Origin: Rhizobium sp. 007
GTDB lineage: Bacteria; Pseudomonadota; Alphaproteobacteria; Rhizobiales; Rhizobiaceae
Assembly (NCBI RefSeq): GCF_015353075.1
Contig: NZ_CP064188.1
Coordinates: 992,001 to 1,056,000, forward strand
DNA: 64,000 bases
Reading direction: 5' to 3'
Numbering within the stretch: the first letter of the stretch is position 1; every line of letters starts with the position of its first letter. The translations under genes and the position numbers were made by a program. The notes under the pieces were generated by a model. It worked only from the letters and a program-made list of their open reading frames with translations. It did not search any database and was not told where the DNA came from. This document shows positions 46,801 through 53,994 of this stretch, one piece after another.

Positions 46801-46947
46801 CTTCATGCCAAGGGAAAGGCTGGTAGGGAACTGGCCGCCGCAGATCTGCGGACGGCCGTTAAGATCGCTGCCAATCAGGGGGCCGTCGCCCTGCATCAAA
46901 GGGCTATCCATTCGATCAGGGAACTCGCCGTTGATGTCGAATTCTGA
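43879..46947 (+). CDS. Class III cyclase-like / AAA-ATPase / TPR-like regulatory protein
   Basis: Protein of 1022 residues. Residues about 31-205 are a class III adenylate/guanylate cyclase-like domain (ALSYDLVGSTDLF with metal Asp39; EAGDGGVALFP with the second Asp). An AAA/NB-ARC-like ATPase follows (IEGDAGIGKSRLL, Walker A 255-262; VIAIEDIHWIDP, Walker B). The C-terminal half is helical and TPR-like. The catalytic Asn expected in xVNxAxRL is Ala (GASLAMATRL, A156), though Arg160 remains, so cyclase activity is doubtful. The ATG at 43879 follows GGAG; a GTG lies two codons earlier. It heads the YcaO operon and probably senses or gates the system. Confidence 0.85.
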   Translation: MPHESASNIPRSSPKTPRRKGRSSGYGGERRIVTALSYDLVGSTDLFHVMDIEDYQDLIAGFQSAAKQSITARSGVMLVEAGDGGVALFPAELGARDAASLAIRAGLGIIDACKRLSREVGRHLHVRIGIATSVALIQKAQEKDKTQEPIAGASLAMATRLQAIAAPDSVLVSEETRNLAGRSHAFVFEGIRTLKGFAEPEKVWRALGHKKEVDRFYAFGRLDGPFIGRTRELGMVAKSWKSVLEGHGEVLSIEGDAGIGKSRLLHEIRKITQSGRSKSFLFQCLPGGFRSTLHPLRNSFPGSDSGGQSRLTAAAVATQFQRHGVFDADVIEVFTHILGASGRNEVLSNLDPKAVREKARRAMVRALEMMSVNGPIVIAIEDIHWIDPTSQDLLAEASRVVEKFPILLVATFRPGPSMEWLNERNPTRIELEPLDREEARLAIEAGWPEHRKALLPELIEVTERISAGIPLFIQEICRWFSESAETDPMKMSGKATPGHIPALAGILDARLDNLGFARDIALAAAVSGARVTLPLLRALLPDFSKKSLVTAADALCETGFLTQIRMPGTIAYGFRHALIRETIYNTLLRKQRRILHGRLFAAVSQDREIAPWFDIGAVAEHAEHADLLEEAIDRFILAGKESSSRSAMVEAQHYLEHALALCDKISESSSAELLQLSALTALGPVLTATVGQNSPPARKLYEDGVAIARRRPMEEQSEWFPIYWGWWLTGKDFLVMHERALEVQVMLSQVDDPETRLQVNHCIWAIEFNVGRHRETQDAIAAGLALYDERLAKTSRTLFGGHDAKVCGLGQLALSLWLTGQVEASDKALSEMVAFVDGISHAPSKAHSLDTEAVSAFYRNDHERLVEISLRMGEFARQHEMQSLSGLSLLFGGWANAHSKNRSAGFEMFQEGLSLLRRLGAVADLPIYLYMHATMLGLAGNYASAIEVATDAIREAKDTGHAYWLAELYRGRAVLHAKGKAGRELAAADLRTAVKIAANQGAVALHQRAIHSIRELAVDVEF

Positions 46948-48160
46948 GCGCGGGAGCCTGAGATTGAATCGGCCGGACGATGGCGCGCTTTTGGCTTTGC
47001 ACAGCGAAATCGTTTCGAAGATGAGGTCGCCGCTCCCGCAACAGCCTAGTCTGGACGAGACCGAGCGCTGCTTTCGGACCATCCTGTCGCTCTGCCGCCG
47101 CGCGCAAATTACCAGGCTGGGAGACCTGACCGGCCTCGACCGTCTCGGCCTTCTGATTGTTCAAGCCACCCGGCCGGGCGCCCTGTCCGAAGTCACGTCG
47201 CTCGGACGTGGTCTTTCCATCGCGGCCGCGGCGGTCGGCGCCATCATGGAATCCTTGGAGCGCTTCTATGCCGAGACGATACCGTCGGACCGGGTCTTTT
47301 TCGCCACGGCAGACGATCTCGGCATAGCCCCAGGTCTATTTGAAAATCTGGTCTTGACGGATTGCCGGAACGGTTGGCGGGAACGGACCATTCCCTGGGT
47401 CTCCGGGACCGACGTCGTCACCGGTTCTCTGCAGCCGGTTCCGCTGGAGCTCGTCGACACGTGCTATATCGAGCCGCCGCCGCACGACGGGCTGTTCGTT
47501 CGCACGACAACCGGCCTTGCCTGTCATATGACGTCCTGCGAGGCTTTCCTCCATGGGCTGTTCGAATGCATCGAGCGCGATGCTATCGCTCGCGCTTTCC
47601 AGACCCACGGATTTCTGGATCGAATGCGGATATCGACTTCCGGATTGGGAAGCAGCTTCGATCAAATGCTGTCTCGAGCCGCCGCCCGCGGGATTTCAGT
47701 CGGGCTTTGGCATGCCTCCTCGCCAGCAATGGTTCCGGTGGTATGGTGCCAGACGATCGAGACGGGCTCCAGCGAACCCATTCTCGCGCTTCCCACGGAG
47801 GGTTATTCTGCGGGTCCCAGCATCGAGGCTGCGGCCTCCGACGCCCTGCTGGAGGCTTTGGCTGCGCGAGCCGGCGCGATATCGGGTACGCGAGACGATC
47901 AAACCAGAAGGCATTTTAAAAAAAGAACTGACGCCGTCGTTGCGAGGGCCCGCGAACTCATTCTCAATCAGACACCCGCAGCAGGAGATTCATCAAGTAA
48001 GGCCCTTGTGGTTTCCAGTCCGGGCGATGTGATCGAGAGGGTCGTTACTGCCGGGCTGGGACCTGTGCTCGCTGTGCCGGTGGGGTCGGATGCTGAAACC
48101 GGTGTTCAATGCGTCAGAACCATTCTTCCAACAGCACATCCTTTCTCTATTTTGCGTTGA
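46934..48160 (+). CDS. YcaO-family ATP-dependent backbone-modifying enzyme
   Basis: YcaO protein of 408 residues. ATP/Mg-site motifs are present: SLGRGLSIAAAAVGAIMESL with ER at 109-110, then TTGLACHMTSCEAFLHGLFE with ERD at 214-216, and a C-terminal AASDALLEALAARAGAISG followed by TRDD. The proline-rich PxPxP end of azoline-forming YcaOs is absent (it ends FSILR). YcaO enzymes activate peptide amides with ATP to make azolines or, with TfuA, thioamides. Its ATG lies inside the end of the cyclase gene (14-bp overlap) and tfuA follows after 7 bp. This pairing points to thioamidation. Confidence 0.88.
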   Translation: MSNSERGSLRLNRPDDGALLALHSEIVSKMRSPLPQQPSLDETERCFRTILSLCRRAQITRLGDLTGLDRLGLLIVQATRPGALSEVTSLGRGLSIAAAAVGAIMESLERFYAETIPSDRVFFATADDLGIAPGLFENLVLTDCRNGWRERTIPWVSGTDVVTGSLQPVPLELVDTCYIEPPPHDGLFVRTTTGLACHMTSCEAFLHGLFECIERDAIARAFQTHGFLDRMRISTSGLGSSFDQMLSRAAARGISVGLWHASSPAMVPVVWCQTIETGSSEPILALPTEGYSAGPSIEAAASDALLEALAARAGAISGTRDDQTRRHFKKRTDAVVARARELILNQTPAAGDSSSKALVVSSPGDVIERVVTAGLGPVLAVPVGSDAETGVQCVRTILPTAHPFSILR

Positions 48161-48167
48161 AGCTCCC

Positions 48168-48929
48168 ATGGCCGCTACAAACGGTGAAGGCCCTATTCTG
48201 GTATTTCTCGGCCCGACCATGCTGCTGGGGGCGGCAGAGAAAATGCTCGATGCCATCTTTCTGCAACCAGCCTCCCAAGGCGACATCCTGCTCGCCGCTC
48301 ATGCCTTCCATCCTCGCGCGATGGTGCTCATTGACGGCCAGTTCGAAGACAGGCCGGCTGTCCGGCATAAGGAAATCCTGTGGGCCATGTCGCAGGGGAT
48401 TCTGATGATCGGCGCTGCGAGCATGGGAGCGCTGCGGGCGGCGGAACTCTGCGAATTCGGCATGATCGGCCTTGGGCTGATCTACAGATGGTATCGAAGG
48501 TGGCCGCTTGCTCCCGATGATGCAGTCGCCGTTCAGTCCGGACCGGCGGAGCTCGGCTTTCTTCCGCTGACGGATTCCATGATCGACCTTCAGCGGACGT
48601 TCTCCGCTCTGATGCGCCGAAAAATCATCACGCCCGCCGAGCGGAGCCTTCTTACGTCAGTCGCTCGCGCGATGAATTTTAGGGACCGCTCGCTCGGGGC
48701 GGTTCTCCGTGCTGTGGGATGGCCGGATCATAGAATTTCCGAGCTGGGCAAGGATATGGTGACAAGGCAAAAAAAAGTCGACGCGCTGCTTGCCCTGCGC
48801 ATGGCTTCCCGCCTTTCGGCACAGCACGGCACGCGCCCAGCCGTCGCGCATCCATGGATCGTCACCAACACGTTCATCAGAGATCTGGAGGCTGCTCATA
48901 TTGACATAAGCTTATTAAGCACATACTAA
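48168..48929 (+). CDS. TfuA-family protein, partner of YcaO
   Basis: TfuA protein of 253 residues. The core domain reads VFLGPTMLLGAAEKML, LQPASQGDILLAA, MVLIDGQFEDRPAVRHKEIL and GAASMGALRAAELCEFGMIG, all family hallmarks. TfuA is known from trifolitoxin production in Rhizobium and as the partner needed with YcaO for thioamide formation, probably in sulfur handling. The ATG at 48168 begins at the conserved fold; upstream codons overlap ycaO. No homologue of the other tfx genes is seen here. Confidence 0.88.
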   Translation: MAATNGEGPILVFLGPTMLLGAAEKMLDAIFLQPASQGDILLAAHAFHPRAMVLIDGQFEDRPAVRHKEILWAMSQGILMIGAASMGALRAAELCEFGMIGLGLIYRWYRRWPLAPDDAVAVQSGPAELGFLPLTDSMIDLQRTFSALMRRKIITPAERSLLTSVARAMNFRDRSLGAVLRAVGWPDHRISELGKDMVTRQKKVDALLALRMASRLSAQHGTRPAVAHPWIVTNTFIRDLEAAHIDISLLSTY

Positions 48930-48972
48930 TTAAACGTTGTTGCCATCCCTTTCTTCATTGTGAGATACCGTG

Positions 48973-50157
48973 ATGGAACTGCGCCAAAACGCTACACTAG
49001 AAAGAGTGGAATCGCGTTTGGGCACGCGATTCTGGATATTTCCTCAACCTCCCTTCATCCCCGGCTACGAACAGCCGGATCGCGTATGGCTATCCATACT
49101 GCCCGACGAGATCGGTGATGGTCCCAGTGACATCTCAATGTATGTGGTGGATCCACTTTTCGACAAGCAACCTTACGGTCTTTCCCGATTGCCGCCATTC
49201 GACGGCGCCATGCGTCCACCGACCAGGCCCGGCCCGGATCGGCACTTCGACAGTCTGGATCCACGGTCGCGATCGTATCTCGGCGTCCACGCCTACGCGT
49301 GCGTGAATTTCGTCATCGATATCTGGCGCAGCTACCTGGGGCGGCCCGTCCGCTGGTTCTTCGATCAGACCTATCCGCGACTTGAAATCGTTCCCTTCCT
49401 GGAGTGGAGCAATGCTCAGGCCGGCTATGGTTTCCTTGAACTCGGCTGCTCAAGAGCCGGTGGCGTGGAACGGCCCTTCGCGCTGAACTTCGATACCATC
49501 GCCCACGAGATCGGGCATTTGATAAGTTTGTCGGAGACAGGCGTTCCAACCGGGATAACGCGCGAAGCCGACTACTTTCCGTTTGCCGAGGCTTTTTCCG
49601 ACATCGTGTCGCTTATCTCGTTCCTGCATTTCGATTCAGCCATCGACCGGCTGCTGCGCCGCACGAGAGGCAACCTGCTGCTGTATAACGAACTCAACCG
49701 TTTTGCGGAGACAAGCCCGGAGACCCAGATCCGCCTCGCGACGAATTTTCGAAGGATGTCGGAAGTTACGCGGGAGGTTCACGACCGCTCCCTTCCGTTC
49801 GTCGGCGCCGTGTTCGATAGCATCGTTGAGCTATACCATCGCCAACTCGTCGCAAATGGCTGCGCCGACAAGCGGCTTCTCAACATCGACCTTCGGGACC
49901 TGGCGCAAGACGAATTCGACAGATTTCGGCAATTGACCGAGGAAACTTTCAGACAAAGGCCGCTGTTTTTCAAACTGGCGCTGATCACCGCCCGGGACTC
50001 CGTTGGGCGCGCGCTTGCCGCGTCGCTGCGCAATTTGGATCCGAACACCATGCGGCTTGATCAGGCAGCAAGTGCCATCATCTCGGCCGCCGATGGCGCC
50101 GCGGCTGATCAACTGGAGGAAAATTTCGTTTGGCGTGAAATTATCGGTTCAAGATAA
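48973..50157 (+). CDS. Gluzincin-like metalloprotein of the YcaO-TfuA operon
   Basis: Protein of 394 residues with no signal peptide, so probably cytoplasmic. NFDTIAHEIGHLISLSE carries HExxH (His178, Glu179, His182). Twenty-four residues on, FAEAFSDIVS supplies a Glu (206) in an ExxSD context as in thermolysin-like M4/M36 peptidases. The rest is unlike secreted proteases: no propeptide is seen. In this operon it could mature or remove a leader from the modified product. The ATG at 48973 is preferred to the adjacent GTG at 48970. The gap to tfuA is 43 bp. Confidence 0.7.
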   Translation: MELRQNATLERVESRLGTRFWIFPQPPFIPGYEQPDRVWLSILPDEIGDGPSDISMYVVDPLFDKQPYGLSRLPPFDGAMRPPTRPGPDRHFDSLDPRSRSYLGVHAYACVNFVIDIWRSYLGRPVRWFFDQTYPRLEIVPFLEWSNAQAGYGFLELGCSRAGGVERPFALNFDTIAHEIGHLISLSETGVPTGITREADYFPFAEAFSDIVSLISFLHFDSAIDRLLRRTRGNLLLYNELNRFAETSPETQIRLATNFRRMSEVTREVHDRSLPFVGAVFDSIVELYHRQLVANGCADKRLLNIDLRDLAQDEFDRFRQLTEETFRQRPLFFKLALITARDSVGRALAASLRNLDPNTMRLDQAASAIISAADGAAADQLEENFVWREIIGSR

Positions 50158-50177
50158 AACCTTGAAAGGAGAGGGAA

Positions 50178-50849
50178 ATGAGCTGTTGCTGTGATCATCC
50201 CCGCGTGGGTAGCACTCAAACCGGGCTGACTGAACCAACCGGGAATTCCTACAATCCCGGCGAGGTAAGATTGTATGGCCGCCCCGCCGGTCCTCAATTA
50301 TTCGAGATGAAAGCCAACGATCTCGATGAGATCATTGAAAAGCAAATAGTTGAGAAGAAACTTGGAAGAGAGAATTTTGCCGCCATACGAGACACCGTCA
50401 AATCCGTTTATATTGAAAGTCTCGCCTTAATTGGCGAAAATATTACGTTTGCGTTATCGCACGAAAAAAAGCTTTATACTTTGCCTATTGACATCAATAT
50501 TCCGCAACAATGCTGCAAAGACGGCGAACAATATATAAAAAGCTTGGGCGTCATATATGGTTACGCATATGAGGGCCATTGCTACAAATTGCCGAAGCCG
50601 CAAATCATGCTGCTGCCAGAGGAGGCGCGGCGGATCGTGGGCGGCACTTGCGGGTGTGATTGCGGTTATGTAGCAGAACTTGGCTACGCCGTCTGGTCGC
50701 TCGACAAGCTTCAACGCGTCGTGGTGCTGGATGTTCGTTCCGACGATATCAAAACACTGGTCCTGGATGAGAACCTGCCCGGCAACCGTTCGCCGCTGGC
50801 CTATGCGCAGACAATGCTGCTGGCCTCGCCGCGTCAGCGTGACTACTAA
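50178..50849 (+). CDS. Cys-rich protein, candidate substrate of the YcaO-TfuA system
   Basis: Protein of 223 residues with nine cysteines (3, 4, 5, 112, 113, 135, 158, 160, 162). It starts MSCCCDHP and has a polar Gly/Asn/Pro-rich stretch. Around residue 147 PEEARRIVGG is followed by TCGCDCGYVAELGY, which looks like a Gly-Gly leader end before a Cys-rich core. Most of the gene (about 50280-50560) is AT-rich compared with its neighbours. AAAGGAGAGGGAA precedes the ATG and the gap to the metalloprotein gene is 20 bp. I know no family for it. Candidate substrate or structural component; no direct evidence. Confidence 0.6.
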   Translation: MSCCCDHPRVGSTQTGLTEPTGNSYNPGEVRLYGRPAGPQLFEMKANDLDEIIEKQIVEKKLGRENFAAIRDTVKSVYIESLALIGENITFALSHEKKLYTLPIDINIPQQCCKDGEQYIKSLGVIYGYAYEGHCYKLPKPQIMLLPEEARRIVGGTCGCDCGYVAELGYAVWSLDKLQRVVVLDVRSDDIKTLVLDENLPGNRSPLAYAQTMLLASPRQRDY

Positions 50850-51065
50850 ATGACCGCGCCGGCGGCCGCAAGGCCGCTCGACGGCGTCTCACTCAATCAA
50901 ATCGATCATGTCCTTTGGCGATTGCCCGTCTCCAATTCGAGACAGTTTGGCTTTCGAAGGATTGGAGTTTCTGGTCCGTCAATGTTTTGGTTGAACCAAC
51001 CGAGGATGTCGTGGCGGCAGGTTCAAATCTTGTGAACCGTAGATTCGAAATCATCCAGGGAGGCC

Positions 51066-51290
51066 TCAGTCTTCCCTGTCGACGAAGACGCTCAACATGT
51101 CGGCTCTCGTCATGCGTTCGCTTTTCAGGTCGATGTCCGAGAGCGCGAAGTCGATGAGGTTGGTGTCTGGTTTGATGGTATGCGTGGGGGCGTGCCGTTG
51201 CCATCCTCGTCGACGAAGGTGGGCAGCTTTTCCTGGACGCCTGCGAGCGACATTGAAACACCATGTTCAATTCTCGATGAAAATATCCCC
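51066..51290 (-). pseudogene. hipA-like remnant with frameshift
   Basis: On the minus strand EHGVSMSLAGVQEKLP is followed by TFVDEDGNG, and then in another frame by THTIKPDTNLIDFALSDI. The SLAGVQxKL and STHxxKP pattern is the start of the HipA kinase domain. A C-run near 51197 accounts for the frame change. The remaining kinase domain is missing. It is a toxin-antitoxin relic. From 50850 to 51065 only weak, unassigned frames are present, one starting directly after the Cys-rich gene stop (TAAATG). Confidence 0.5.
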
Positions 51291-51325
51291 CAATGCCGGG
51301 TCACTTCTCAGTGCAAATCAACAGG

Positions 51326-51413
51326 TGGCAGAGTGGTTGAATGCACCGCACTCGAAATGCGGCATGCCTGCAAGGGCATCGGGGGTTCGAATCCCCCCTC
51401 TCCGCCATTATGA
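51326..51413 (+). tRNA. Partial tRNA-Ser (CGA), defective 5' acceptor strand
   Basis: From the D-arm to the CCA end the sequence is a normal tRNA-Ser: anticodon stem-loop CGCACTCGAAATGCG with CGA, a long variable arm, T-arm GGGGGTTCGAATCCCCC and 3' CCTCTCCGCCA. The 5' acceptor strand should read GGAGAGG but is CAACAGG, leaving three of seven pairs broken. This is the pattern left by an attachment site or a truncated gene, so it is probably not functional. Confidence 0.7.
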
Positions 51414-51414
51414 A

Positions 51415-51871
51415 CCTTTAAAATCAGTCGGGCACTCGTGATCCTATGGCCGACCAATTGCTCTAGCTGGTCATCTGATAGACGGCCCGAAAAGCCGTCG
51501 CGAAACATGCGCCCGTCGTCCGGGTCAGGATCTAGTCGACCATAGCGGTGATCGTGATTCCGTATCGCTGCATCGAAGTCGATCTGACTTTGATACTCAC
51601 GCACTGCGATCTGCTGGACTGTGAGAGGATAGGGGGCGGCTTTTGGCTGCTGGCCGGTTGCTGCCTCGTGCTTCTGTCGGGCGATGCCGATTTGCCGCTG
51701 TATAGAAGCAAGCGCTGCAGCATGGTTGCGGAGCGCGGTTCGACGGTCGCCGCCGAGCTGAATTTCTAATTCCGCGCGGTTGTCGAGATATGGCCGAAGT
51801 TGGGAGGGGATGACAACGCGGGCCGAATATCGCCCGTTGCGCTCTTTCCAGTGTTGCGGCTTGCCGGCCAT
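51415..51871 (-). pseudogene. N-terminal fragment of a tyrosine-recombinase integrase
   Basis: About 152 codons starting MAGKPQHWKERNGRYSARVV encode the N-terminal part of a phage-type integrase (VIPSQLRPYLDNRAELEIQL, then GGDRRTALRNHAAALASI). The start lies 91 bp from the tRNA-Val 3' end and reads away from it, the normal place for the integrase of a tRNA-targeting element. The frame runs into the tRNA-Ser fragment, so the core-binding and catalytic (R...HxxR...Y) domains are gone. The element can no longer excise by itself. Confidence 0.65.
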
Positions 51872-51955
51872 GCGAAACCCATTTGTGACGTGATTTGTGA
51901 CGCCAATATGGGAAAAACGCCTTACGGCGCAAGGGCTTCCAACGATTTCAAAGGG

Positions 51956-51984
51956 ATGGAATGGTGGGCGATGAGAGACTCGAA
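51956..51984. mobile_element. tRNA-proximal attachment site
   Basis: This 29-bp stretch is identical to 43041-43069. It covers the tRNA-Val 3' end including CCA and 6 bases beyond. With the integrase remnant beside it, this is the tRNA-side boundary of the 8.9-kb element. Confidence 0.8.
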
Positions 51985-52037
51985 CTCCCGACATCCTCGG
52001 TGTAAACGAGGCGCTCTACCAACTGAGCTAATCGCCC
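51962..52037 (-). tRNA. tRNA-Val (TAC)
   Basis: Complete cloverleaf on the minus strand with encoded CCA: acceptor GGGCGAT paired to ATCGCCC, D-arm TAGCTCAGTTGGTAGAGC, anticodon stem CCTCG/CGAGG with loop TTTACAC (anticodon TAC) and T-arm with GTTCGAGTC. Its 3' 23 bases are part of the direct repeat shared with the far end of the island, so the gene was kept intact by the integration. Confidence 0.93.
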
Positions 52038-52308
52038 CTCGATGCCGCAGCATCCAGCGTGCAGGCTCTCTATCGATATCGGCGCAGAACTGCAAGACCA
52101 TTGCCGGGTTTTTTCTCCAAAATTTTTCGAACCGGCAATCATCAGCCCATATGCATTACGGGCACGCGTCAGATTATTGTGAACCGCTGGCAGGTCCTGT
52201 TGTCTTGCAAGCTTTCGTGACGCCGGACTTGCGTATAGAGATGGGCTGCGTCGCGGCACGTTCTGGTGTTGTGTCGCGGCAACAAATCATTCCGCACTGG
52301 AGCACAGA

Positions 52309-52914
52309 GTGAAAACGCGCGAAGAGCGGCTGCGCCTGAGGAGCAGCACACCTCGAACAAGGCTTGATTTTGTCCATACCGAAGGCGCCAAACTGCTGCC
52401 TGATCGCAATGAACTCCTCTATCGTCTGCCCAATCATGCAGTTGCAGCCGAGATTGGCGTCGCTGAAGGAGAGTTCACGTCTGAAATCCTCAAGCGGAAC
52501 CGCCCCGAAAAACTCTTCCTGATTGATCCGTGGGGGATGGATCGTTACTCCGCCGGCATGGCGACGGTGAGCGAGAAATATGCCGACGAGATAAAAGGGG
52601 GAACGGTGGTGATCCGGCAGGGCACGTCGCTTGAAGCTCTCAGCACGTTTGACGATGGTTTTTTCGACTGGGTTTATATCGACACGGATCATTCCTTCGA
52701 ACTCACCTGGAAGGAGTTGGTCCTGTCAAACTGCAAGGTCAATCGCGGCGGGCGAATTGCCGGCCACGATTTTTGTACCGGCAACACCGTAAAGCCGATC
52801 GTCTATGGCGTCGTGGAAGCCGTCAACAAGTTCTGCGCGGAATACGGATGGCGCTTCGAATACCTGACGCTGGATCCGGATGCGCATTTTTCCTTCTGCC
52901 TGCAGCGCCTCTGA
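52309..52914 (+). CDS. Class I SAM-dependent methyltransferase-like protein
   Basis: Protein of 201 residues with a Methyltransf_24-like fold. AVAAEIGVAEGEFTSEIL stands at motif I (GVxxG type), LFLIDPWG follows strand 2, and FDWVYIDTDHSFELTWKEL is the acidic motif typical of this group. The start is GTG with GGAG 6 nt before it. It lies just outside the island and is convergent with the DUF1275 gene. The substrate is unknown. The upstream 52038-52308 region has no gene that I can support. Confidence 0.78.
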   Translation: MKTREERLRLRSSTPRTRLDFVHTEGAKLLPDRNELLYRLPNHAVAAEIGVAEGEFTSEILKRNRPEKLFLIDPWGMDRYSAGMATVSEKYADEIKGGTVVIRQGTSLEALSTFDDGFFDWVYIDTDHSFELTWKELVLSNCKVNRGGRIAGHDFCTGNTVKPIVYGVVEAVNKFCAEYGWRFEYLTLDPDAHFSFCLQRL

Positions 52915-52931
52915 TGCACCGGCCCCGTAAG

Positions 52932-53660
52932 TCACGGGGCCTGTGCCCGCTGCTGCCGCACCCGGAAAATGCCGGCCATGGCAATCGCCAGCAATAGCGC
53001 GGCAGTGGCGATAAGCAACAAGCCGCCGGCGGAGCGATAGACGAGGACGCCCAGGATCCCGCCGAACAGGAACGCTAGGATGGTTTGGACATGTAAAAGG
53101 AGCTTGGCGCGGTCATACTGCGCCTCCCTGGGTCGCTCCCGTCCACGCAGGATGTCAAACGCCATCCCAAGCTCGATGCCGACATCGGTCGCCATTCCCG
53201 ATATATGGGTGGTCCTTACCCGAGCGTTGGAAATACGGGTGACGACTGCGTTTTGAAGGCCCATGAGAAAGGCAAGGCCGATCACGAGAACCGGTGCCCG
53301 CCATTCTCCAAGCAGCCAAAGGTCGGCAAAGCCGAGTATCGCAAGCAATATCCCCTCGGTCAGGATGCTGTAGGCGTAGATGGCATGTATGTTGCGTCTG
53401 CGGCCGGCATTGATGAGCAGCGTCGAGACGGCGGCGCCCAGGATGAAGGTGACGATGATCGCAAGGTAGAACAGGGCGGAAATCCACGCGCCGACGGCAA
53501 TGTGGTCGGAAAATGCGGAGATGTTTCCGGTCATGTTCGCCGAAAAGAAGCCGACCGCGTAAAAGGCGGCCGCGTTGAGCGCGCCGGCGATCGCCGCCAG
53601 ACAAGAGGCGAGCTTCCTGTCAATCTGTTCGTTGCGTTCGTGCCCCTGGCGGATCAGCAT
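52932..53660 (-). CDS. DUF1275 (YoaK) family membrane protein
   Basis: Membrane protein of 242 residues with about six helices. The family start is clear: LAAIAGALNAAAFYAVGFFS followed by ANMTGNIS. The middle MGLQNAVVTRISNARVRTTH followed by ISGMATDVG is also diagnostic. Function in the family is unknown, possibly transport. It is monocistronic. Confidence 0.85.
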   Translation of the reverse strand: MLIRQGHERNEQIDRKLASCLAAIAGALNAAAFYAVGFFSANMTGNISAFSDHIAVGAWISALFYLAIIVTFILGAAVSTLLINAGRRRNIHAIYAYSILTEGILLAILGFADLWLLGEWRAPVLVIGLAFLMGLQNAVVTRISNARVRTTHISGMATDVGIELGMAFDILRGRERPREAQYDRAKLLLHVQTILAFLFGGILGVLVYRSAGGLLLIATAALLLAIAMAGIFRVRQQRAQAP

Positions 53661-53920
53661 GGTCTGTCTTCAACGTGGCGGGATCGGGTCAATGCTAGGA
53701 AGAAAAGGTCAATGCCGTGAAAAATCGATGCGGTCGGGCGTTTTTTAGGTCGCCGAGAGCAGAGGATTCTGTGCGATCCATCCATTTTTCAACCTGAACG
53801 TCAACACGGTCGACACCTCAAACGCGTTTCGACTTTTCAGCGGGCGCATTTGGCTCTCCACGCCGGATATTGCCGGTTTCATCCCTGCGTGAGTTCTTCA
53901 TTTCATCCTGCGGACGCAAA

Positions 53921-53938
53921 ATAGAACATCAATTCTAT
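53921..53938. promoter_or_regulatory. Candidate operator before the peptide-type ABC operon
   Basis: ATAGAA and TTCTAT form a perfect inverted repeat with a 6-bp spacer, 57 bp before the first gene of the seven-gene operon. The position fits an operator or activator site. No regulator gene is nearby. The rest of 53661-53994 shows no gene. Confidence 0.4.
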
Positions 53939-53994
53939 GGATTAAAACATGAAAACCATATCCTTCGGCCATGTTCGATCCGAGGGAAATAGAC

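Noticed and set aside
46238..46933. Upstream extension of the YcaO reading frame
   Set aside because: It lies inside the cyclase/ATPase gene in another frame and has no YcaO homology. The ATG at 46934 is the sensible start.
50915..51157. Plus-strand ORF of 80 codons after the Cys-rich gene
   Set aside because: Its first half looks protein-like (FETVWLSKDWSFWSVNVLVE) but it overlaps the hipA remnant and lacks a ribosome site. It may be a relic but cannot be assigned.
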